The translations under genes were made by a program, and so were the position numbers. Shown piece after piece: positions 7,708-13,992 of a DNA stretch of 58,362 nucleotides. Origin of the DNA: Clostridiales bacterium (GTDB lineage Bacteria > Bacillota > Clostridia > Saccharofermentanales > Saccharofermentanaceae); the NCBI GenBank assembly GCA_017428155.1, contig JAFRRJ010000030.1, positions 1-58,362 of the forward strand, written 5' to 3'. Each line of letters opens with the position of its first letter. The first letter of the stretch is position 1. The notes below the pieces were generated by a model. The model searched no databases, had not been told where the DNA came from, and saw only the letters and a program-made list of their open reading frames with translations.

Positions 7708-7782
7708 CTTGTATACAAAATCCTTGACGGAGGAGTTCTCAATATTTAACCTGATATTTCCTATCTCGTGAAGTTCGTCCAC
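7687..7782 (-). CDS. Possible 31-residue ORF or gene remnant
   Basis: A GTG at 7782 has GAGGAG 5 bases upstream, 15 bases past the nitroreductase stop, and opens a 31-residue frame beginning [13 protein letters not shown] and ending KKSRVTL. The composition looks like genuine protein sequence (charged, with amphipathic spacing). No family is recognised. It may be a true small protein or the remains of a decayed gene. Its stop falls in the regulatory inverted repeat of the next gene. Confidence 0.3.
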   Translation of the reverse strand: MDELHEIGNIRLNIENSSVKDFVYKKSRVTL

Positions 7783-7797
7783 AAGTGCTCCTCAGTC

Positions 7798-8322
7798 TCA
7801 GATATAGTAAACGTAATCTTCCTTACGCGGAGCAGGATCGTTTGCAGGACCTGCCGCATAACCTAAAGCGCAGTGTCCGATTCCTTCGTACTCATCTGTG
7901 ATACCGAGCTTAGCAAAGATCTCCTTACCGATCGCGGATTCGAATTCCTCTTTTGCCCTGTGGATCCAGATACTTGCCACGCCGAGGCTTTCAGCAGCGT
8001 TCATGAGGTTGCCCATTACAAGAGAACCGTCATAGATATGTGTTACGACATCCTTCTTTGCCAGAACGATAAGGATAACCGGAGCCCCGTAGAAAGGATC
8101 TGTTCCTTCCGGCATTCCTGCGATCTTTGCATTTGCTTCAGACAGCGCATCTCTGGTTTCTTTGTCTGTAACCGCTATGATTATAGGGCTCTGCTTCCCC
8201 ATTCCTGTAGCAGCATATGTTCCTGCTCTTATGATCGCCTTGAGGTCATCGCTGTTTACCATATCAGGCTTGAAATTCCTGCAGCTTCTTCTTGTCTCTA
8301 AGATCTTCAATGTCTCATTCAT
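7798..8322 (-). CDS. Nitroreductase family FMN oxidoreductase
   Basis: The protein of about 174 residues fits the single-domain nitroreductase fold. RRSCRNF near the N-terminus is the family FMN phosphate-binding signature, GTYAATGMGKQS is the second segment, and GIGHCALGYA close to the end is the usual glycine-rich motif. Such enzymes reduce nitro compounds, quinones or other electron acceptors with NAD(P)H; the true substrate cannot be read from sequence. The ATG at 8322 is preferred to a GTG three codons earlier because AGAGG is 8 bases before it. The gene lies 23 bases after an aldo/keto reductase, so the two redox enzymes probably share a transcript. Confidence 0.88.
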   Translation of the reverse strand: MNETLKILETRRSCRNFKPDMVNSDDLKAIIRAGTYAATGMGKQSPIIIAVTDKETRDALSEANAKIAGMPEGTDPFYGAPVILIVLAKKDVVTHIYDGSLVMGNLMNAAESLGVASIWIHRAKEEFESAIGKEIFAKLGITDEYEGIGHCALGYAAGPANDPAPRKEDYVYYI

Positions 8323-8345
8323 TTTTTTCACCTCTCATTGATCAT

Positions 8346-9275
8346 TTAAGGAAGATATTTGCCTGCTGCCAGATAGAGCGCATACCAGTCATGGTGCGAG
8401 AGCCTGACTTCAGAGGCATCGCACGCATCCTTTATGTGTTCAGGATTCATTGTTCCGATTATCGCCTGCATCTTTGCAGGATGTCTTAATATCCATGCTA
8501 AAGCCACCGCAGTCTTTGATACACCTTCACGTCCGCCTATCTCCTCAAGAAATTTATTTAGCTCAGGATATGCCGGATTATCGATGAATGTGCCTCCAAA
8601 CATGCCGACCTGTAAAGGAGACCAGGCCTGGATCGTAATATCGTTAAGTCTGCAGTAATCAAGTGCATGTCCGTCACGGTTAATGGAAAACTCAGTCTGC
8701 TTGTTATTCATGTAAAGAGCCTGATCAATAAGCTGTGACTGCTCTAAAGACAACTGGACCTGATTGATCACAAGATCCTGCTTAACATATTTCTTAAGCA
8801 GCTCGATCTGCATCGGGACAAGATTGCTTACTCCGAAGAAACGGACCTTGCCTTCCTTCTCCAGGATATCAAAAGCTTCAGCTACCTCTTCCGGATCATA
8901 GAGAACATCAGGTCTGTGCAGAAGAAGTGTATCAAGATAATCGGTATTAAGCCTTCTCAAGCTGTCATCAACACTTGAAAGGATGTTTTCTTTTGACCAG
9001 TCAAACTCATTACGGTCAAAGCACAACCCGCATTTGCTCTGTAAACAGATGTCTTCTCTTTTAATTCCTGTAAGAGAAAATGCCTCAGCAAACCGTGTCT
9101 CGGCAGCACCATTCTCGCCATAGCATGTGGCATGATCGTAGAAATTGATTCCGCAGTCATATGCTGTTCTAATAACCTTAGCCGCATCTTCCTTTGAAAG
9201 CGCAGGCATTCTCATGCAGCCCTGGATAATGACGGAAACATTCTGAGGTCCGTTTACGATATTAATGCTTTTCAT
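8346..9275 (-). CDS. Aldo/keto reductase (YdhF-like)
   Basis: This NADPH-dependent reductase of 309 residues shows the family catalytic set: Asp and Tyr in INFYDHATCYGENG, Lys in QSKCG and His in LLLHRPD. RFFGVSN and the C-terminal IIGTMNPEHI segment bind NADP. The pattern is closest to the YdhF branch of aldo/keto reductases. The physiological carbonyl substrate is not known. Start: the ATG at 9275 has AGGAG 7 bases upstream, whereas the ATG two codons earlier directly abuts that site. The AAAGGAG site overlaps the end of a short remnant of a Gfo/Idh/MocA gene, so the two were part of one operon. Confidence 0.9.
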   Translation of the reverse strand: MKSINIVNGPQNVSVIIQGCMRMPALSKEDAAKVIRTAYDCGINFYDHATCYGENGAAETRFAEAFSLTGIKREDICLQSKCGLCFDRNEFDWSKENILSSVDDSLRRLNTDYLDTLLLHRPDVLYDPEEVAEAFDILEKEGKVRFFGVSNLVPMQIELLKKYVKQDLVINQVQLSLEQSQLIDQALYMNNKQTEFSINRDGHALDYCRLNDITIQAWSPLQVGMFGGTFIDNPAYPELNKFLEEIGGREGVSKTAVALAWILRHPAKMQAIIGTMNPEHIKDACDASEVRLSHHDWYALYLAAGKYLP

Positions 9276-9288
9276 CTTCATTCTCCTT

Positions 9289-9378
9289 TCAGATCAATAA
9301 CCAATACATCTTCATACCAGGGATCGTACACCATTTCGCGATATTCGCAGTACTTAAAACGCCCCATTTCACGGACAT
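9289..9378 (-). pseudogene. Truncated Gfo/Idh/MocA oxidoreductase, 29 residues
   Basis: A strong ribosome site (AAGGAGG) precedes an ATG at 9378 that opens MSVKWGVLSTANIAKWC, the exact form of the first beta strand and NAD-binding loop of Gfo/Idh/MocA oxidoreductases. The frame then stops after 29 residues, immediately before the aldo/keto reductase ribosome site. A full member is about 320 residues, so more than 90% is missing. ATGAAGATG occurs both at the break point and at the start of the next gene, which would fit deletion between short direct repeats. Confidence 0.65.
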
Positions 9379-9453
9379 ATTTGATCCTCCTTGAAGCTCA
9401 AAAACAGTTGAAACAAGAACCTTATACACTGTCGTATATTTTTTTATCATACG

Positions 9454-9494
9454 AAAAAAACGGACCCGAAAATACAATATTTCGGGTCTGTTTT
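9454..9494 (-). terminator. Bidirectional terminator after the 9528-10304 gene
   Basis: CAGACCCGAAATA pairs with its near-complement (9461-9490), followed by seven T on the minus strand and TTTT on the plus strand. It ends the operon of the sensor-transporter protein. Confidence 0.8.
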
Positions 9495-9527
9495 GTTGCA
9501 TATCGAATAATGTATGTCTGAAAACTA

Positions 9528-10304
9528 TCAGCCGCTCGTAGCCGATATCTCGGGTATCGTAGTCTCAGCGAGCACAGGTGCCGGAACACCGTTATCCGTA
9601 GTCGTCTCAGACTGGCTTTCTGATGAAGGATCAGTATAATCCGTCTCAACTACCGGAGGAGGCAGGAAGCCATCTTCTGCTGACTTGGCAGTCTGTATCC
9701 TGAAAGGATAAAAAGGCAGTGCGGCGATATACTGTTCCTGAATAGAAGCTGTCTCAAAGATGCTCTTCTCGTTTATCAGTTCGGAATGTCTGTAAGGAAG
9801 CGTTACGGCTACATAACTTACAGCCCAGATAACAACAGCAAGAACGATGATCTCGATAATAAGAAGAGGCGTTACCTGGAACAGATCGTTAAGCTTGCGC
9901 ATCTGCTTAGGACGTCTTCCCTTCTTTACATCGGTATGGATAAACTCCATAGCTTTAAAACTCTTGGAATCTATCTTTGAAAGGATCTTCTCGAGCATCG
10001 AATTGCGGGTATATTCATCAAGGAGTCTGTCCTCGAATTTCATATCACCGGGAAGCGGATACTGCGCAATGATATTCTTGGAATTCTCGAGAAGAATGTC
10101 ACCGAATTCATAGATTACCCTGTCAGCAGGCACATTATTGCGCTTTGAATAGATATCGAGATAAGACTTAACGATAGCATTCTCGCATCTTGTCGCTTCC
10201 TTAGTGATACCGTAGCATGAAGAATAGACCATAACTACGGTCGACATATAGAAATCACGTATATTCTCTCGTGTCAGTTTCTGATTCCAGAGTTCATCAG
10301 CCAT
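9528..10304 (-). CDS. Single-pass membrane protein, unknown function
   Basis: The 258-residue protein has a mainly helical cytosolic N-terminal part (about residues 1-145), one membrane helix (about 148-172) and an outside C-terminal part rich in Pro, Ser, Thr and Glu (SSESQSETTTDNG). No family is recognised. The ATG at 10304 has AAGGAGG 8 bases upstream and overlaps the stop of the upstream 1002-residue protein by 8 bases (ATGGCTGA), so the two are translationally coupled. This suggests they form one complex, with this protein exposing a flexible tail outside the cell. Confidence 0.7.
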   Translation of the reverse strand: MADELWNQKLTRENIRDFYMSTVVMVYSSCYGITKEATRCENAIVKSYLDIYSKRNNVPADRVIYEFGDILLENSKNIIAQYPLPGDMKFEDRLLDEYTRNSMLEKILSKIDSKSFKAMEFIHTDVKKGRRPKQMRKLNDLFQVTPLLIIEIIVLAVVIWAVSYVAVTLPYRHSELINEKSIFETASIQEQYIAALPFYPFRIQTAKSAEDGFLPPPVVETDYTDPSSESQSETTTDNGVPAPVLAETTIPEISATSG

Positions 10305-13300
10305 TTTGATTTCCTCCTTCATTTCCTTCATCATTCAAAAATGCCATCGGATCAACAGGTCCTGATGTAACAGGTGCATCGTAAGGTGACGGACCGTCTC
10401 CTGCATAAAGATCACCTGGCTGCTTTATCTGACCATATAGAGTTCCCTGATAAGGTGCCGCGTCCTGATAAGAAGGAGCATACTGCGGAGCATCAGGCTG
10501 CGCATATTGCTGCACAGGCCGGCTGTACTGCGGCTGTGCCGGAGCATTATATTGCGGCTGTGCAGGAGCATTGTATTGCGGCTGTGCAGGAGCACTGTAC
10601 TGCTGAACCGGAATTTCCGTATCTATCTGAGGAGCAGCCGCATAAGCATCCTGAGCATAAGGGGCATCTGAAGGCATCTGTGCCTGTTCAGGCGCAGACG
10701 GCTGTGCCGGTGCAGGAGCGGCTTTGGGAGAAGCCTTTTCGCGCTGCTTCTTCTGAGGCTTCAATGAGATATCACGTTCGTCGATCTGTCCGGAGAATGC
10801 TGACATCGGATATATAAACGCAAAGATGGCTACAAGGAACGTAAGTACAAGGAATGTGATCCTTATATTCTGAACCATGAAAGCAACTGCGATCACCGGA
10901 AGCATAAGACCGGCGCCCATATAGAATGTATATTCGGCACACTTTCTCAGGTTGATCTTGAGTTTACCGCTGCATACAAGATACAGAACGTAGATATAGT
11001 AATAGTCGTGGATTCCAAGAGCTATACCAAGGAAAGCACATGTGACAACAAGCATCTTTGCAGAAGGCATCAATGCAAACAGGAAAAGGCCTAAAACAGT
11101 TGATGCAGCCTGTATAAGTACTCTTGTGCGTGATGTAAGAATATGAGCAAATCTGTTCTTAACAAATCCGCAGACAAAACATGCAGTAAATCCCGTTACA
11201 AGGAAAAAGAACGATGTAGTGGCGAGTGAGATTCCGACAGCCGGGAGATAATTCGGAATAAACATCAGTACGAATGCCACTGCCACGCCGAGCATCAGGA
11301 AAGACGAGTTAAGGAATCTTGCAATTCTTGAATCAGCGAAAACAGATAAGAACGAACTGATAGACAAAGGCGCTTCTCTTACCTGTGTATTGTTCTGCAT
11401 GAAGTAGATCATGCCGATAGATGTAAGCACGAGTGCAGCACCGCTGATGATCGTTACGATGAACAGGCCGTATCTTTCATAGCAGATACCTGCAATGACA
11501 GCGCCGACTGATACACCGAGGAAATAAGACGATGCCTGGACGTTATGTATAACTCTGTCGTTATAATCCTTATAACCGAGTCTTCCCGCATTGATACGGT
11601 AATCTCTCAGATAATCAAATGACATACCGAAGCAGAATCCGATCGGGAGCACAAGAACTGCCGTAAGATACGGGAAATTGATGACTCCGGCGACAAGTGC
11701 AAAGAAATAACCTGCACAGGTAACTGCAATAAGAGCGATCCTGCTCGTAAGCTTGGTCTTCAGGCTGTTCCTGATACCGGAAAAGCCCAGGAATCCCCAG
11801 ATATACAAAAGCAGCGCTGCACATATGATTCCCTGAACTGCCGGCAAAGGAAGATCTGTAAGCTGTTCCTTAAAGTAGTCAGCTAATGCGACCGGGATCA
11901 TTATGCCTCCGAAGGCAGTAAAGAACGAGAGGAATCTGTTGGCATTCTCGCCATACATGACAAGAACAGGAGCGTTGCCGGAAATACCCTTGGACATAGT
12001 GGAGATGAGAAGATTCAGCTCGAAGATCATGATTCCCATTGAGATAGCAATGGAAATGATCGTGAAGATCCATGAAAGACTCATGCCGTTAACCGAGCTC
12101 TCAAAATCAGCACGCGGCATCATGACCTCTAGTACACCTGCAACGGTATTCTCGGATGATATTATCGGTGCTATTGCACAGACATAGGAAACGCCTCCGT
12201 CTGAACGTGCGGTAAATGCCGACTGCTGCAGACCAAAGCAGTCAATATACTGGTTGCCGGCATTGGACAGATAATACTGCTGTACATTGCCCGTGGCAGT
12301 TGAAGAATAAAGTCTTAAGAAAGAATCTCCGGCCATCGTATAGATGTTAACCTGGTAAGGCTTTTCCGGAGCATATTTATATATCGGGAGCATGTATGAC
12401 ATGTTCTCTCTGACTTCTGTATAAGTGAGCGCTGCGGCAGATGATACCGCGCACTTCTGCATCATATCGGCACGTTCACTTTCAAGGGCTTTAATATATG
12501 TCTTTGAAAGCTGTGTGGCCATAACGAGCAGAACTACAAGGATAATCGTAAAACAATAACCGATAGTCGAAGAGATAAGTCTTCTGTCACGGCTCTGGGG
12601 TGTCTCAAAATTCTTCTTCCCGCCTGAACCGTTCTGTCTTCCTCTGATAAAACGGATAAGGATCTCCTGCATCGCAAAGAGAAGAACACCGGCAAGAACC
12701 GCAATAACGACAGATGTAAGGATCCTGCTCTCAAGTTTGTCGCCGATATCATAAAGGTCACTGAATGTGCACTTATATTCAAATACACCGACACACATTC
12801 CGGTACTGTCCGTTACAGGAACGATAATGCTCTCGTAATTCTCTCCCACAAGAACAGTCTGCTCATCCGTGCCGGAATACCATTCGGAAATATCCCTGCC
12901 TGCAACTGCAAACTCTGAAGGATCGTTTACTCCCCTGCTGAGAAGAAGTGACAGCTGACCCTGGTTATATCCGAAAAGGCCGTATCCTTCCGCTGACAGA
13001 TTCTCGGCTGTAGTATCCGCAAGCATCAGATCCAGGAGCGCGCTGTACTTGGCAGGCGCATTAACGGTAGCGGAAACAAGATCATCGCCGTCAATACTCA
13101 TCCTGACGACATCCGTGACCTGATTCATCTTAGTATCTGAGATCTTTTTGAATTCATCTTCAAACTGAAGTCTCATATGGTGGACCGCAAAAGATACGGC
13201 CGCTATAGCGACTACAAAAGATACTATTATCAAAATACAGATACGGACTATACGACCCGCAACGTCATTGCGCTCGGCTGTCCGTTCACTCTGAAGATTA

Positions 13301-13305
13301 GCCAT
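10297..13305 (-). CDS. Sensor-like plus MFS-like membrane protein with Pro/Gln-rich tail
   Basis: The 1002-residue protein appears to join several parts. Helix 1 (about 21-43) and helix 2 (about 195-217) enclose an outside domain of about 150 residues. Helix 3 (about 247-266) and helix 4 (about 409-431) enclose a second one of about 140 residues. These double domains resemble the placement of Cache-type sensor domains. About twelve further helices (about 455-845) resemble a major facilitator transporter. The final 150 residues are a cytosolic tail with near-identical repeats of QYNAPAQP, rich in Pro, Gln, Ala and Tyr. No kinase, GGDEF or methyl-accepting module is present. It is therefore a candidate sensor-gated transporter or transporter-derived receptor; this is inference. 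GGGGAGG precedes the ATG by 9 bases, and a TATAAT lies at 13344-13349. Confidence 0.7.
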   Translation of the reverse strand: MANLQSERTAERNDVAGRIVRICILIIVSFVVAIAAVSFAVHHMRLQFEDEFKKISDTKMNQVTDVVRMSIDGDDLVSATVNAPAKYSALLDLMLADTTAENLSAEGYGLFGYNQGQLSLLLSRGVNDPSEFAVAGRDISEWYSGTDEQTVLVGENYESIIVPVTDSTGMCVGVFEYKCTFSDLYDIGDKLESRILTSVVIAVLAGVLLFAMQEILIRFIRGRQNGSGGKKNFETPQSRDRRLISSTIGYCFTIILVVLLVMATQLSKTYIKALESERADMMQKCAVSSAAALTYTEVRENMSYMLPIYKYAPEKPYQVNIYTMAGDSFLRLYSSTATGNVQQYYLSNAGNQYIDCFGLQQSAFTARSDGGVSYVCAIAPIISSENTVAGVLEVMMPRADFESSVNGMSLSWIFTIISIAISMGIMIFELNLLISTMSKGISGNAPVLVMYGENANRFLSFFTAFGGIMIPVALADYFKEQLTDLPLPAVQGIICAALLLYIWGFLGFSGIRNSLKTKLTSRIALIAVTCAGYFFALVAGVINFPYLTAVLVLPIGFCFGMSFDYLRDYRINAGRLGYKDYNDRVIHNVQASSYFLGVSVGAVIAGICYERYGLFIVTIISGAALVLTSIGMIYFMQNNTQVREAPLSISSFLSVFADSRIARFLNSSFLMLGVAVAFVLMFIPNYLPAVGISLATTSFFFLVTGFTACFVCGFVKNRFAHILTSRTRVLIQAASTVLGLFLFALMPSAKMLVVTCAFLGIALGIHDYYYIYVLYLVCSGKLKINLRKCAEYTFYMGAGLMLPVIAVAFMVQNIRITFLVLTFLVAIFAFIYPMSAFSGQIDERDISLKPQKKQREKASPKAAPAPAQPSAPEQAQMPSDAPYAQDAYAAAPQIDTEIPVQQYSAPAQPQYNAPAQPQYNAPAQPQYSRPVQQYAQPDAPQYAPSYQDAAPYQGTLYGQIKQPGDLYAGDGPSPYDAPVTSGPVDPMAFLNDEGNEGGNQNG

Positions 13306-13343
13306 TGCATTAAGCCTCCCCGCTTAGCTGATAATCCTGATAC

Positions 13344-13349
13344 ATTATA
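13344..13349 (-). promoter_or_regulatory. Likely -10 box of the sensor-transporter operon
   Basis: A perfect TATAAT on the minus strand lies about 38 bases before the start codon in an AT-rich stretch. No good -35 is visible at the usual distance, so strength is uncertain. Confidence 0.5.
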
Positions 13350-13592
13350 CACAAATAATAAAAAAACAAGAAATATAAAAGTATGGGTATGCCTTCGGCA
13401 TTTTCTTTTCGATATCGTGACAAAATCAAAATCAGAGTTTAATCAGCCCCGTCCTATGTCATACATGATCGCATCCATGTAATCGCAGCGCGGAACTTCA
13501 GCGAACACTTCATCATGAGTCTCCTAAAATCCCCGTTATTTCAGGTAATTATCGATTACTGCAACCTATAATGCAAATACGGTTAAATAAAA

Positions 13593-13624
13593 AACCTCTC
13601 TTGCCATCAGTGACAAAAGAGGTT
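13593..13624 (-). terminator. Terminator of the tRNA-Leu/fMet transcript
   Basis: AACCTCT pairs with AGAGGTT and an inner TTG/CAA extends the stem; on the minus strand it runs into a T-rich tail. It lies just past the encoded CCA of tRNA-fMet. Confidence 0.75.
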
Positions 13625-13632
13625 CTTAACTT

Positions 13633-13709
13633 TGGTTGCGGAGGCGGGACTCGAACCACACGACCTCCGGGTTATGAGCCCGGCAAGCTACCAACTGCTC
13701 CACTCCGCG
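13633..13709 (-). tRNA. Initiator tRNA-fMet (CAT)
   Basis: The cloverleaf begins CGCGGAG and ends CTCCGCA plus CCA, so the first pair is a C:A mismatch, the mark of the initiator. The anticodon stem has the three G:C pairs (GGG/CCC) around CTCATAA. The CCA end is encoded at 13633-13635. Confidence 0.95.
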
Positions 13710-13739
13710 ATATCAGAGCTGCACTTAATAAGGAATAAA

Positions 13740-13826
13740 TGGTGCTCGTGACCGGACTTGAACCGGTACGGATTTTACTCCGACGGATTTTAAGTCCGTT
13801 GCGTCTGCCAATTCCGCCACACGAGC
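13740..13826 (-). tRNA. tRNA-Leu (TAA)
   Basis: Acceptor GCTCGTG pairs with CACGAGC; the anticodon loop ACTTAAAAT gives TAA, and a long variable arm is present, as in class II tRNAs. CCA is encoded. It lies 30 bases upstream of the initiator tRNA and shares its promoter. Confidence 0.95.
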
Positions 13827-13846
13827 CTATCCGTAAGTGCTGAATG

Positions 13847-13875
13847 ATATTAACATCATGATTGCTTAAAGTCAA
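13847..13875 (-). promoter_or_regulatory. Promoter of the tRNA-Leu/fMet pair
   Basis: TTGACT (13870-13875) and TAATAT (13847-13852) are separated by 17 bases on the minus strand, about 20 bases before tRNA-Leu. Confidence 0.75.
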
Positions 13876-13931
13876 GGCAAAACATCATCTTTCGAATGAA
13901 CGAAAAGACCCGAAACCGTAATATTACAGTC

Positions 13932-13959
13932 TTGATTGAAAACTCGAATTCGCTACAAT
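13932..13959 (+). promoter_or_regulatory. Promoter of the repeat-rich membrane protein
   Basis: TTGATT (13932-13937) and TACAAT (13954-13959) with a 16-base spacer precede a 30-base leader with a good AAGGAG ribosome site. Confidence 0.6.
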
Positions 13960-13992
13960 GTAAATATTAATATTATAAAGGAGATTAGACTT

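Larger units (their letters stand above)
13306..13632. other. Intergenic stretch upstream of the sensor-transporter gene
   Basis: The stretch holds the -10 box of the downstream operon and, at its left end on the minus strand, the terminator of the tRNA pair. Around 13443-13515 the minus strand reads a protein-like tail (PRCDYMDAIMYDIGRG then stop) without a start codon, possibly the residue of a lost gene. Confidence 0.35.
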
